DNA from: CALOBA01 sp942491465
GTDB lineage: Bacteria; Pseudomonadota; Gammaproteobacteria; Chromatiales; Chromatiaceae
Length of the DNA: 64,000 bases
Direction: 5' to 3'
NCBI GenBank assembly: GCA_942491465.1
Contig: CALOBA010000063.1
Span: forward strand, 10,775-74,774
In this document: positions 7,681 to 15,670 of the stretch, piece after piece
Layout of the letters: the number at the start of each line of letters is the position of its first letter
Position numbering within the stretch: the stretch's first letter is position 1
The notes under the pieces: model-generated
The model's database searches: none
What the model saw: only the letters and a program-made list of their open reading frames with translations
What the model was told of the DNA's origin: nothing
Program-made: the position numbers and the translations under genes

Positions 7681-7890
7681 TCAAGCCGCTAGCTTTTTGT
7701 TGATCCGCCGCGCTATGTAGCCGGCGAACGCCTCGCGGTTGTCATAGCCGTATTCGCGCGCAACCTCGACGAGGGCTTCGACGGCGGCGCGGGTGCGGGC
7801 GATCTCGTCGTGGGTGCGGCCGCAGCCGCGGCAGTGGGTGCCGTCTTCGGTGCAGGCTTCTTTGCCGGTGCAGGGGGCGAATTGGGTCAT
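7681..7890 (-). CDS. DUF1289-like small cysteine protein
   Basis: The 69-residue product has cysteines at residues 7, 13, 20 and 23 in the order CTGKEAC then CRGCGRTHDEIA. The CRGCGRTxDEIA stretch is the signature of DUF1289-type proteins, which may bind a metal. The N-terminal spacing differs from the standard family, so this is a relative rather than a clear member. Its ATG overlaps the draG stop codon (ATGA), so it is probably translated as the last gene of the nif operon. Confidence 0.65.
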   Translation of the reverse strand: MTQFAPCTGKEACTEDGTHCRGCGRTHDEIARTRAAVEALVEVAREYGYDNREAFAGYIARRINKKLAA

Positions 7891-8858
7891 GCGCCTAGGG
7901 CCTCCTTTACCGGGGCGGCGGTGCACAGCGGGGAGAGCTTGAGCAGGGCCTCGGCCTGGTCGCGGCAGGCGTCGCGGATGTCGTTGTCGAGGTAGCGGAC
8001 CCAGCGGCCGGGGATGGCGGTGGGGCCGTAGAGGGCCCCGGCGATCATGCCGAGGATGGCGCCGGTGGTGTCGGCGTCGCCGCCGCGGTTGACGACGTCG
8101 ATCAGCGCGGCCTCGAAGCTGTCGGTGGCGAACAACGCCTGGAACACGGCGCGCAGGGTGTCGACGATGTAGGCGCTGGGGTTTTCGGTGCGGCGGCGGT
8201 CGAAGCGGAAGTCGCTCTCGGCGGCGACCAGATGATCGGTGAGCAGGCGCAGTTCGGCCTTGTTGGCGCCGAGCATGGCGGCCTGGACCATGCGCAGCAC
8301 GCACAGGGTGCCGGCGTCGGAGACCGCGTTGTTGTGGGTGACGTGGGCCTGGCAGCGGTTGGCCAGGTCGACGCTGTCCTCGTCGGCGCCGAGGGTGGCG
8401 AAGGCGACGGGCAGGGCGCGCATGCAGCTGCCGTTGCCGGCGTCGAAGGTGTTCTCGGGCATCTCCGGGCGGCCGGTCTGGCGGTAGGTGGCGATGCCGC
8501 GGCGAATGGTGTTGCCGATGTCCACGGGTTTGGTGCGCATCCAGTCGCTGAAGGCCTCGGCGGCGGCATAGGCGCAGACCTGCCCGGAGCAGAGGATGCT
8601 CTCGCCAAGGGCCAGGGACATGCCGGTGTCGTCGGTGATCTGACCCTTGCGGAGCTTGAGCCAGCCGCCGCCGGTCATGTCGCGGTGCTGGCCGATGTCG
8701 GCGCGAATCTCGCGGGGGGTCATGAATTCGACGGTGGCCCCTAAGGCGTCGCCGACGGCGAGCCCCAAGTACGCGCCGATGGCGCGGCGCTTGACGGTGT
8801 CGCCGGCGGTGGCGGAGGCCAGGAACAAGACTTCACTTCTCAGGCCCGAAACAAGCAT
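7887..8858 (-). CDS. draG: Dinitrogenase reductase-activating ADP-ribosylglycohydrolase DraG
   Basis: DraG removes ADP-ribose from an arginine of the nitrogenase Fe protein (NifH) and so restores activity after ammonium or dark switch-off. The protein (323 residues from this start) carries AIGAYLGLAVGDALGATVEF, then GQITDDTGMSLAL (metal-binding TDDT), FDAGNGSCMRALP, ITHN-like HVTHNNAVSD and the C-terminal VNRGGDADTTGAILG, all diagnostic of the DraG family. The ATG at 8858 overlaps the nifQ gene end by 26 bp; a TTG at 8828 just after the nifQ stop is an alternative start. The matching transferase gene draT is not in the window. DraG is fused to the end of the nifB operon rather than paired with draT. 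Confidence 0.92.
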   Translation of the reverse strand: MLVSGLRSEVLFLASATAGDTVKRRAIGAYLGLAVGDALGATVEFMTPREIRADIGQHRDMTGGGWLKLRKGQITDDTGMSLALGESILCSGQVCAYAAAEAFSDWMRTKPVDIGNTIRRGIATYRQTGRPEMPENTFDAGNGSCMRALPVAFATLGADEDSVDLANRCQAHVTHNNAVSDAGTLCVLRMVQAAMLGANKAELRLLTDHLVAAESDFRFDRRRTENPSAYIVDTLRAVFQALFATDSFEAALIDVVNRGGDADTTGAILGMIAGALYGPTAIPGRWVRYLDNDIRDACRDQAEALLKLSPLCTAAPVKEALGA

Positions 8859-9507
8859 GATAGTCCGTGCAAACCTCACACGATGGCGCGCGGCAGGTGT
8901 AGATCCCTTCTGCCTCGCACAGCTGTTTGTACAGGAACCGTTTCCATTTCATGTCTTTGACGTTGCGCGCGGCGAGCGCCGGGAAGTTGCGCCGCATCAG
9001 CGCGGTGAGTTCCGCGCGCTGCCAGAGACCGAGGTCCTGCCAAAGGTGGTCGCTGGCCATGCAGCCGGCGGCCACCACGTGGGCCATCCAGACCTCCGAC
9101 GGGGAGTCCCCCGCCTTGTCCATCAGCATCAATTCGACAAGCTCGTTGCGCTCGTCGTTCCGTCGTTCGTTGTCCTGCCGCCCCAGGGCCGCTCGGCTGC
9201 CGAGTTCGGCGCCGGGGAAGTGCAGGTCCAGCATACAGCCGAAGGCCGCCGGTTCCAGTCCGAGCCAGGCGGGCATGGCGCCGTCGCCGGTGCACAGGCT
9301 TGCGATCATGCAGGCAAAGGCGTGGTCGTTGCCATGACCTGCGGCAGTCTGCATCAAGCCCGCGTACAGCCGCGGGCCGGGGCCGGCCGGCTCCCGCGCG
9401 CCCAGCGGGCGGCGGCGCAGGTCGATGAGGATCTGGCCGGCGGGCGCGCGGGGCGCCTGCCGTGTCTCGCCGATACTGACCTGCGCCACTGGAGCCGGCG
9501 GGGCCAT
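8833..9507 (-). CDS. nifQ: NifQ, molybdenum donor for FeMo-cofactor
   Basis: NifQ carries a Mo-Fe-S cluster and supplies molybdenum to NifEN/NifH during FeMo-co assembly. The 224-residue protein ends with the defining cysteine motif C-x4-C-x2-C-x5-C, visible as CRAPSCEVCTDYHACFG. Upstream are the family stretches NDHAFACMIASLC and LGLEPAAFGCMLDLHFPGAE. It follows the FeSII-like ferredoxin by 3 bp. In Azotobacter vinelandii nifQ also lies in the nifB operon, which supports the assignment and the idea of NifA control. Confidence 0.95.
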   Translation of the reverse strand: MAPPAPVAQVSIGETRQAPRAPAGQILIDLRRRPLGAREPAGPGPRLYAGLMQTAAGHGNDHAFACMIASLCTGDGAMPAWLGLEPAAFGCMLDLHFPGAELGSRAALGRQDNERRNDERNELVELMLMDKAGDSPSEVWMAHVVAAGCMASDHLWQDLGLWQRAELTALMRRNFPALAARNVKDMKWKRFLYKQLCEAEGIYTCRAPSCEVCTDYHACFGPEK

Positions 9508-9510
9508 GGG

Positions 9511-9858
9511 TCAGTACTCCACTAGAACGTCTTCGTCGCGGACGATCATCTGGCAGGCCAGACGCCATTCGCTGGGCATGTCGTCGACGTGCATCTGCTC
9601 GATCTGCTCTTGGGTGACCTTGCCGAGTTCCTTGAGCACGGTCTGCTCCTTCTCGGTGAGGTGATAGCCCATGCGGTCCTTGTCGTCGACGCTGGTGACG
9701 CGCACGACGCAGTTGCCGCATTCGCCGTCCTGGCAGTCGTGGTGGACCGGGACCTTGTGCTCCTTGGCCAGTTTCAGCAGCGTCTCGGTGTGGCTGCCGG
9801 CGACCGCGTAGACGGTCTTGTCCTTATAGTCGGGGTTGGAAAAGGTGATGAGTGCCAT
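9511..9858 (-). CDS. [2Fe-2S] ferredoxin, Shethna FeSII-like
   Basis: The 115-residue protein has the plant-type [2Fe-2S] motif C-x4-C-x2-C (CQDGECGNC, residues 42-50) and the fourth ligand in WRLACQMIV near residue 102. The sequence AVAGSHTETLLKLAKEHKVP and the C-terminal DEDVLVEY resemble the Azotobacter Shethna protein II, which forms a protective complex with nitrogenase under oxidative stress. Whether this one protects or donates electrons cannot be decided here. The start (complement of 9856-9858) is the only one compatible with family length. It sits between another ferredoxin and nifQ. Confidence 0.88.
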   Translation of the reverse strand: MALITFSNPDYKDKTVYAVAGSHTETLLKLAKEHKVPVHHDCQDGECGNCVVRVTSVDDKDRMGYHLTEKEQTVLKELGKVTQEQIEQMHVDDMPSEWRLACQMIVRDEDVLVEY

Positions 9859-9898
9859 TGGGGATTGCTCCGGATCGGAATGCTGTCGCGGTGGGTCT

Positions 9899-10183
9899 TC
9901 AGGCGGGTTTGACGGTGCAGTCGCCGAGGACCTGGGCCTGGCAGGCGAGGCGGTCGTGGCGGGCGGCCATGTTCTCGCGCAGGACCTTCTCCTCGAGCAC
10001 CGAGGGCTCGGTGAGATTGTTCCAGCCTTCGGTGACATGCATCATGCAGGTGCCGCAGTCGCCTTCGCGGCAGCCGTAGATGATGCCGGCGCCGACCTTC
10101 TCGGAGACGTCGATGACGCGGATACCGGCCGGGACGCTAACGGTCTGGTCGATGTCTTCAAACTTCAGTTTGGCTTTTGCCAT
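9899..10183 (-). CDS. [2Fe-2S] ferredoxin, nif-associated
   Basis: The 94-residue product reads MAKAKLKFEDIDQTVSVPAG and contains C-x4-C-x2-C (CREGDCGTC) with the fourth cysteine in HDRLACQAQVLGDC. It belongs to the bacterial plant-type [2Fe-2S] ferredoxins often found in nif clusters and presumably carries electrons to nitrogenase or its assembly enzymes. It is separated from the flavodiiron gene by about 190 bp that hold an inverted repeat, and followed after 40 bp by a second ferredoxin. Confidence 0.88.
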   Translation of the reverse strand: MAKAKLKFEDIDQTVSVPAGIRVIDVSEKVGAGIIYGCREGDCGTCMMHVTEGWNNLTEPSVLEEKVLRENMAARHDRLACQAQVLGDCTVKPA

Positions 10184-10249
10184 GGGGTCAGACTCCTACA
10201 AATTGTCTGGTTTCGATGGATTGTTGGCTCGTTTGAGCCGTGGGTTTTC

Positions 10250-10341
10250 ACCGCAAAGGCGCGAAGGGCGCGAAGGACGTTCCACCGCGTTGGTCGCCGG
10301 CTATGTTCGGGCTCCCTTTGTACCCTTTGCGCCTTTGCGGT
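10250..10341. repeat. Inverted repeat, REP-like element inside the nif operon
   Basis: Two 26-bp arms, 10250-10275 (ACCGCAAAGGCGCGAAGGGC...) and 10316-10341, are complementary at 22 of 26 positions around a 40-bp spacer. Elements with 'ACCGCAAAGGCGCAAAG' arms are common intergenic repeats in proteobacterial genomes and give rise to spurious predicted proteins. This one could act as a partial terminator or RNA processing site between the flavodiiron gene and the two ferredoxins. Confidence 0.8.
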
Positions 10342-10376
10342 AAATCAGCGACGACTAGGCGAGCGCAGACCGCGCC

Positions 10377-11684
10377 TCAGCCAAGCTCGGCAAAGTCGAG
10401 CGTGGCCGCGGCGGCAGCGGGCCGCGCGATGGCCTGCGCAAGCCCGGCGCCGAAGGTGCGGCATTCGCCGAGTTCGTCGTCGGTCGGAATCAGTTTGAGC
10501 CGCAGGCCCGCCACCGGCACGCGCAGCTTCAGCCCGCGCAGGCGGTCCTCGATCATGCCGACGGCCTCTCCGCTCCAGCCGTAGGAGCCGAAGGCGGCGC
10601 CGACCTTGCCCTGTAGGCCCACCAGGGCCAGCGACGAGAGTAGGTTCCAGACCGGCTTGACGGCGTCGCCGTTGATGGTCGGCGAGCCGATGGCCAGGGC
10701 GTCGGCGGCCTCCACCAGGTCGACGAAGGGGTCGGTCTCGCCGCCCTCCAGGTCGTAGAGTGAGACACGTACGCCGCCGGCGGCCTCGGCGCCCTCGGCG
10801 ATGGCACGGGCCATGCGCTCGGTGCTGCCGTAGGCGCTCATGTAGAAGATCACCATGGACTTCAGCCCGGGCTCCAGGTCGTAGTCCATCCCGGCGCTGG
10901 AGAGCTCGCGGTATTGGTGGACGTAGCGGCGCGGGCGATCGCGCAGGATCGGGCCATGGGTCGGGGCGATGAGCTTCAGCGGCAGCGGCTCGATGAGCTT
11001 CAGGGCCTTGAGCACATGCTCCTTGAACGGCCGCATGATGTGCGCGTAGTAGTAGTCGAAGGAGAAGCGGAAGTCGCCGACGCGGTCGTTGAACAGCCGC
11101 GTGTCGCAATAGTGACAACCGAAGACGTCGCCGGAGAACAGGATCTGCTCCTCGACCAGATAGGTGCACTGGGTGTCGGGCCAGTGCAGAAACGGGGTGT
11201 GCAGGAAGCGCAGGGTGCGGTTGCCGAGATCGATCTCGGTGCCGGTATCGGCCGTGCGGTAGGCCAGCGGGTCGTCGCCGGGCTTGAGCAGGGCCTTGAG
11301 CATCTGCGGCGCGCGCTTGGAGATGATCAGCTCGGCCTGGGGGGCGCGGCGCATCAGCTCGGGCAGGGCGCCGGTGTGGTCCGGCTCCAGGTGATTGAGG
11401 ACGATGACTCGGATCTCGTCGTAGCGGGCGACCGCCTCCAGCCGGGCGAAGAAGTCATCGGCCTGCTCGGCCTTGACGGTGTCGATGACGGCGACGCCGT
11501 CGTCGCCGCGCACCGCATAGGCGTTGTAGGTGGTGCCGTTGGAGGTGCGCAGGATGATGTCGAAGGTGCGCAGACCCGGATCGAGCGCACCGATCCAATG
11601 TACGCCGGGGGCGATGGGCACGGCGCCGGGCAGGCCCGGGGCCAGCGCGGCCGCGGGTACGCCGGCGGTGACCGAGGCGACCAT
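10377..11684 (-). CDS. A-type flavoprotein / flavodiiron protein (oxygen or NO reductase)
   Basis: This 435-residue protein has an N-terminal metallo-beta-lactamase-like diiron domain, with ligands in NHLEPDHTGALPEL (HxExDH) plus downstream His and Asp residues in FLHWPDT, LFSGDVFGCHY and IAPTHGP. A C-terminal flavodoxin domain follows, with the FMN-binding loop YMSAYGSTERMARAIAEG. Flavodiiron proteins reduce O2 to water or NO to N2O in the cytoplasm. Its ATG overlaps the nifO-type gene stop by one base, so it is co-translated with nif genes. A role in removing O2 near nitrogenase is a reasonable inference from position. No rubredoxin gene is adjacent; the neighbouring ferredoxins might serve instead. 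Confidence 0.93.
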   Translation of the reverse strand: MVASVTAGVPAAALAPGLPGAVPIAPGVHWIGALDPGLRTFDIILRTSNGTTYNAYAVRGDDGVAVIDTVKAEQADDFFARLEAVARYDEIRVIVLNHLEPDHTGALPELMRRAPQAELIISKRAPQMLKALLKPGDDPLAYRTADTGTEIDLGNRTLRFLHTPFLHWPDTQCTYLVEEQILFSGDVFGCHYCDTRLFNDRVGDFRFSFDYYYAHIMRPFKEHVLKALKLIEPLPLKLIAPTHGPILRDRPRRYVHQYRELSSAGMDYDLEPGLKSMVIFYMSAYGSTERMARAIAEGAEAAGGVRVSLYDLEGGETDPFVDLVEAADALAIGSPTINGDAVKPVWNLLSSLALVGLQGKVGAAFGSYGWSGEAVGMIEDRLRGLKLRVPVAGLRLKLIPTDDELGECRTFGAGLAQAIARPAAAAATLDFAELG

Positions 11685-12115
11685 CAGGCGACCCCTGGGG
11701 TCGGACAGACCGGCAGCGCCTCGCCCCGGCGCGAGCAGGCGCTCAGCGCGTCGGACGGGTCGGTGTCGACGCCGAGCGCGCTCAGCACCGGGTTGTCGTC
11801 GAAGCCGGCGCAGCGCCCGGTCGGGGTCTCCAGCAGCGGGCGGCGAATCAGCAGCGGGTCGGCGAGCATGGCCCTCAGCGCGCCGTCGGCATCGAGCCCG
11901 GCCGGGTCGACCAGGCCGTCGCGCACGGCCGGCGCGGTGGGGTTGAACCAGTCGGTGACCGGCCGATCGCCGAAGAAGCCGCGCAGGCGCTCGGCGGTCC
12001 AGGGCTCCACGAGCAGGTTGCGCACCGCGAGCCGATGGCCGAGCGCCACCAAGCGCTGCTTCTGCTTGAGGTTGGTCAGGCAGCCCGGCTTCTCGTAGAA
12101 GACGACGTCGGTCAT
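11684..12115 (-). CDS. nifO: NifO-type ArsC/Spx family nitrogenase-associated protein
   Basis: The 143-residue product starts MTDVVFYEKPGCLTNLKQKQ, the thioredoxin-fold entry of ArsC-like proteins with a single active-site cysteine in GCLTN. It continues with LLVEPWTAERLRGFFGDRPV and VTDWFNPTAP, which match the nitrogenase-associated subfamily. NifO in Azotobacter influences molybdenum use and nitrate response. The order nifB, ferredoxin, nifO here is the same as in A. vinelandii. It overlaps the ferredoxin gene upstream by 4 bp and the flavodiiron gene downstream by 1 bp. Confidence 0.88.
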   Translation of the reverse strand: MTDVVFYEKPGCLTNLKQKQRLVALGHRLAVRNLLVEPWTAERLRGFFGDRPVTDWFNPTAPAVRDGLVDPAGLDADGALRAMLADPLLIRRPLLETPTGRCAGFDDNPVLSALGVDTDPSDALSACSRRGEALPVCPTPGVA

Positions 12116-12390
12116 CGGGCGCGGATCTCGGCCTTCGCCTCGGCCAGGCGCTGCGGCGGGATGCCGGTCAGCGAGCCGGGCGGGTTCAGGGGCACGCCCA
12201 GGGCATCGATGATGACGCCCTCCACCGGACAGATGCTCGCGCATTGCGGCTCCGCGAAGTCGCCGTCGCACTCGGTGCAGGCGGCGGCCGCGATGATGAA
12301 GTGCGGCTCGGCGGGCTTGACGGCCTGGCTCGGGCAGACCATCTCGCAGGCCCAGCAGTTGACGCAGCCTTCGGTGATGCTAAGTGCCAT
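12112..12390 (-). CDS. fdxN: FdxN-type 4Fe-4S ferredoxin
   Basis: The 92-residue protein has two clusters of cysteines: CVNCWACEMVCP (C-x2-C-x2-C-x3-CP) and CTECDGDFAEPQCASICP, the second with the enlarged spacing typical of nif-linked 2[4Fe-4S] ferredoxins. In A. vinelandii FdxN supports NifB in NifB-co synthesis. The start MALSITEGCVNC at the complement of 12388-12390 is preferred over an upstream frame extension. It immediately follows nifB (42-bp gap). Confidence 0.92.
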   Translation of the reverse strand: MALSITEGCVNCWACEMVCPSQAVKPAEPHFIIAAAACTECDGDFAEPQCASICPVEGVIIDALGVPLNPPGSLTGIPPQRLAEAKAEIRAR

Positions 12391-12432
12391 GGTTGTCGAT
12401 CTCTGTTGCGGCAATAGACGTTGGTTAGCGGG

Positions 12433-13971
12433 TCACGCCGTCAGCGCCAGATCGGAGTCGGCGCCCGGATCGAGCCGCCCCTCGGCCCCCATCTCGGCAT
12501 AGACGGCGGCGACGGCGTCCGCGATCGGTTCGTAGGCGTGCTCGCCGTTGGGCATGATCCCGGCCGCCTCCAGCTGCTCCCAGGGCTCGAAGCCGATCTT
12601 TGAGCAGAGCACGGCCTCGCAGCCGGCCAGGGCCCGCAGCGTCTTGGCCAGGGCCGTCTCGGCCTCGCCGCAGGTGCTGTCACCGCTGCAGTAGCGGGTC
12701 ACGTCGCGGGTGCCGATGAGGCGCACGCCGGTCTCGCTGGCCTCGTAGATCAGGAACTCGCGGGCGTGTCCGAAGTGCTGATTGATGACGCCGCCGCCCT
12801 CGCTGGCGACCGCGAACTGGACCGGGCGGCGGGCCGGCTTGGCCTTGGCCGACGGGCGCTTCAGTGCGGCCAGCGACACGAAGGTCTCGCTGCTGCCCTG
12901 CTGCTGGGCGGCGCGGTTGGCCTCGATGGTGGCGTGGACCTCGGCGCGGCGGACCATCGCCGCCTCGTAGTCGATCTCCATCTGCTCGATCTTGTCGAGG
13001 GTGAATTCGGCGCCGCGGTCCTCCCCGAGCATGCCCACCGCATCGGCGCGGCACTGGCGGCAGTGGCGCATCATGGCCATGTCGCCGGCGCAGGCGTCCT
13101 GCAGGGTCTTCAGCTCGTCATCGCTGGGGCCGCGCTGGCCCATCAGGCCGTAGAAGGTGCCGTGCTCGGGCTCGGCGATCAGCGGCATGACGTTGTGCAG
13201 GAAGGCGCCCTTCTCCTTGACGACGCGGCTGACCTCTTTCAGGTGCTCGTCGTTGACGCCGGGGATCAGCACCGAGTTGACCTTCACCAACACGCCGCGA
13301 TCGATCAGCATCTTGAGGCCCTTTTGCTGCTGCTCGATCAGGATCTTGGCCGCCTTGACGCCGCGGATACGGCGGTTGTTCCAGAAGATCCAAGGGTAGA
13401 TCTTGGCACCGACCTCGGGGTCGACGCAGTTGATGGTGATGGTGACGTGGTCGATGTTGTGGGCGCAGATCTCGTCCACCAGCTCCGGCAGGGCCAGGCC
13501 GTTGGTGGATACGCACAGCTTGATGTCCGGGGCCTTCTCCGACAGCTCGCGGAAGGTCGCCAGCGTGCGCTCCGGGTTGGCCAGCGGATCGCCGGGGCCG
13601 GCGATGCCAAGCACCGTCATCTGCGGGATGTTCGCCGCCACCGCCAGCGTCTTCTTCACCGCCTGTTCCGGGGTCAGCAGCTCCGAGACGACACCCGGGC
13701 GCGACTCGTTCGAGCAGTCGTACTTGCGGTTGCAGTAGTGACACTGGATGTTGCAGGCCGGCGCCACCGCCACATGCATCCGCGCATAGTGATGGTGGGC
13801 ATCCTCGGAGAAACAGGGGTGATTCGCCACCTTGGCGCGGATCTCGGCGGGCAGGTGCGCGAGCTTATCGGCATTGCTGCCGCAACCGGAGGACGAGCAG
13901 CCGCCGGCGCTGGCGGCCGTAGCGGGGCTGTTCGCGGCGCTGGTGGCGGAGATCGAGCGCATCGGCTCCAT
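12433..13971 (-). CDS. nifB: NifB, radical SAM FeMo-cofactor biosynthesis protein
   Basis: NifB fuses two [4Fe-4S] clusters and inserts carbide to make NifB-co, the precursor of all nitrogenase cofactors. The 512-residue protein carries the radical SAM motif C-x3-C-x2-C as CNIQCHYC at about residues 74-81, the NifB signature NRKYDCSNESRPGVVSELL, and GIAGPGDPLANPE. A C-terminal NifX/NafY-like domain (from about residue 380, VQFAVASEGGGVINQHFGH) is the fused form usual in Proteobacteria. A GAGG ribosome binding site precedes the ATG, and a sigma54 promoter with a NifA site lies upstream. It heads the minus-strand nif operon. Confidence 0.98.
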   Translation of the reverse strand: MEPMRSISATSAANSPATAASAGGCSSSGCGSNADKLAHLPAEIRAKVANHPCFSEDAHHHYARMHVAVAPACNIQCHYCNRKYDCSNESRPGVVSELLTPEQAVKKTLAVAANIPQMTVLGIAGPGDPLANPERTLATFRELSEKAPDIKLCVSTNGLALPELVDEICAHNIDHVTITINCVDPEVGAKIYPWIFWNNRRIRGVKAAKILIEQQQKGLKMLIDRGVLVKVNSVLIPGVNDEHLKEVSRVVKEKGAFLHNVMPLIAEPEHGTFYGLMGQRGPSDDELKTLQDACAGDMAMMRHCRQCRADAVGMLGEDRGAEFTLDKIEQMEIDYEAAMVRRAEVHATIEANRAAQQQGSSETFVSLAALKRPSAKAKPARRPVQFAVASEGGGVINQHFGHAREFLIYEASETGVRLIGTRDVTRYCSGDSTCGEAETALAKTLRALAGCEAVLCSKIGFEPWEQLEAAGIMPNGEHAYEPIADAVAAVYAEMGAEGRLDPGADSDLALTA

Positions 13972-14049
13972 AGTGGATCCTCATCGACTGTTCGGCGGAT
14001 GGAACGGCACCGGCGTCGGTGCGGCCAAAATCGGCTTTCGCAGAGGATT

Positions 14050-14066
14050 AAGCAGGAGCCGTGCCA
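14050..14066 (-). promoter_or_regulatory. Sigma54 (-24/-12) promoter of nifB
   Basis: The minus strand reads TGGCACGGCTCCTGCTT, with GG and GC separated by exactly 10 bases as required for sigma54. It lies about 80 bp upstream of the nifB ATG, giving a leader of roughly 70 nt. Confidence 0.88.
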
Positions 14067-14129
14067 GATAGCTGTGAGGCTGCTAAGTCGTTGATCCGAA
14101 GCCGCTGCGGCCCGCGACCAGGGGGTGAT

Positions 14130-14145
14130 TGTCGGTCTTGCGACA
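14130..14145 (-). promoter_or_regulatory. NifA upstream activator sequence
   Basis: TGTCGGTCTTGCGACA fits TGT-N10-ACA exactly and lies about 65 bp upstream of the -24 element of nifB. The pairing with the sigma54 promoter makes NifA activation of this operon likely. Confidence 0.85.
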
Positions 14146-14257
14146 GGGTAGGGCGGCGCCATTGTGAGGTCCGGGACGCGATCACCAGCCCCTAGCGCCG
14201 CGGCTGATGCGTCCGCCCCCGCGGGCGGCTGCCTGCCCCGGGGGGCAGGCGAGCGCG

Positions 14258-15670
14258 TCAGCCTTGCTCGGGCTCCAGCACCTCGGCCAGGATCTCCACC
14301 AAGTGCCTCGGTTGGTGGCTGGTATGCGCACGCACCTGTGCCCGGCAGGAGAAGCCGTTGGCGACAACGGTGGCGTCCGGGGTGTCGCGCAGCCGGGGCA
14401 GCAGGGCGGCCTCGGCCATGTCGACGGCCAGGTGGGCGTGCTCGCGCTCCAGGCCGAAGGTGCCGGCCATGCCGCAGCAGCCGGCGTCGAGGAGCTCGAA
14501 GTCGAGGTCTTTGACCTGCTTGAGGACCTTGCGCATGGGCTTCATGGCGCCGACGGCCTTTTGGTGACAATGACCGTGCACCAAGACCTTGCCGGCGGCA
14601 TTGACCGCCGCGCCGTCGATGGGCAGGGCCAGGCGCTTGGCCATGATCTCGCGGGCCAGGAATTCCTCCAGCAGCAGGCAGCGCTCGGCCAGCGCGCGGG
14701 CGTCGTCGCCGAGTCCGAGGGCCAGGTAGTCGTCGCGCAGTCCGAGCAGGCAGGAGGGCTCCAGGCCGATGATCCAGCGCCCGGCGCGGACATGGGGGAG
14801 CAGGGCGGCGAGCATGCGCCGGGCCTCCGCGGTGGCCTGCGCGATCATGCCCTGGCCCAGGTAGGTGCGCCCGCAGCAGAGGGGGCGATCGGGCTCGGCG
14901 TCCGTCGCCGCCGGCTCGGCGACGTGGACGCGATAGCCGGCGGCGCCGAGCACCCGCAGCGCCGCGTCGGCGATGGCGGGCTCGAAGTGGCGGGCGAAGC
15001 TGTCCACCAGCAGCACCACCTCGGGCCGCTGCGCTGCGCCCGGCTCGACCGCTGCCGCGGCGGTGGCGGCAGGGGCCGGGGTGAAGGGCTTGGCGGCCAG
15101 CTCCGGCAGCGGGACATCGGCGGCAATGCCGAGCAGCCGCTGGGCCAGCCGCGCCAGCCAGGGCCGGCGGTTGCGCGCCCGGATCAGCCAACCGGCGAGC
15201 GCCCGGTGGTGATGCAGCCAGCGGGGCAGCCCGGCGAGCACGCGGGCACGAGTACTGAAGCCGTCGCGCTGCGCCTGTTGCGCCTGATACTCGGTCTTGA
15301 TCAACGCCATGTCGACATTGTTCTCGCACTCGCGCTTGCAGCCCTTGCAGCCGACGCAGAGATCCATGGCGCGGGCCAGCTCGGGCTCGGCCAGGGCGGT
15401 GTCGACCAGCTCGGCGTTCAGCGCGGCCTTGAGCAGCCGCACCCGCCCGCCGGTGGACAGGGCCGGATCACCGGTGACGCGGTAGCTCGGGCACATGAGG
15501 CCCTTGGGGGTATCGGCCTCGCACTGGCGGCTGTTGATGCAGACCGCGACGGCCTTGGCGAAGTCGCCGCCGTGGGTGGGGATGTCGGCGTAGGCGTCGC
15601 CCATGCCGGCGTCGGCGTAGGCGGACCAATCGAGGAGGGTCTTCATGCGGTTGCGGGCTCTGGAATCCAT
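14258..15670 (-). CDS. Fe-S oxidoreductase subunit (GlcF / YdiJ C-terminal type)
   Basis: The protein (470 residues from the chosen ATG; an ATG at 15646 and a GTG at 15730 are alternatives) has a [4Fe-4S] ferredoxin motif CVGCKGCKRECENNVDM around residue 118. Two cysteine-rich CCG domains of heterodisulfide-reductase type follow, seen as LCCGRTYLGQG and LLDAGCCGMAGTFGLE, with HGHCHQKAVGAMK between them. This matches the C-terminal half of YdiJ-like FAD/Fe-S dehydrogenases, which oxidise 2-hydroxy acids such as D-lactate. The FAD-linked half is not adjacent, so it may be a stand-alone subunit. It is upstream of nifB on the same strand, but the nif promoter lies between them. Confidence 0.8.
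   Translation of the reverse strand: MDSRARNRMKTLLDWSAYADAGMGDAYADIPTHGGDFAKAVAVCINSRQCEADTPKGLMCPSYRVTGDPALSTGGRVRLLKAALNAELVDTALAEPELARAMDLCVGCKGCKRECENNVDMALIKTEYQAQQAQRDGFSTRARVLAGLPRWLHHHRALAGWLIRARNRRPWLARLAQRLLGIAADVPLPELAAKPFTPAPAATAAAAVEPGAAQRPEVVLLVDSFARHFEPAIADAALRVLGAAGYRVHVAEPAATDAEPDRPLCCGRTYLGQGMIAQATAEARRMLAALLPHVRAGRWIIGLEPSCLLGLRDDYLALGLGDDARALAERCLLLEEFLAREIMAKRLALPIDGAAVNAAGKVLVHGHCHQKAVGAMKPMRKVLKQVKDLDFELLDAGCCGMAGTFGLEREHAHLAVDMAEAALLPRLRDTPDATVVANGFSCRAQVRAHTSHQPRHLVEILAEVLEPEQG

Noticed and set aside
10240..10584. Apparent small proteins over the 10,250-10,341 repeat
   Set aside because: Their sequences (HRKGAKGAKD, LYPLRLCG) are the translation of a common REP-like element and recur as false predictions in many genomes.
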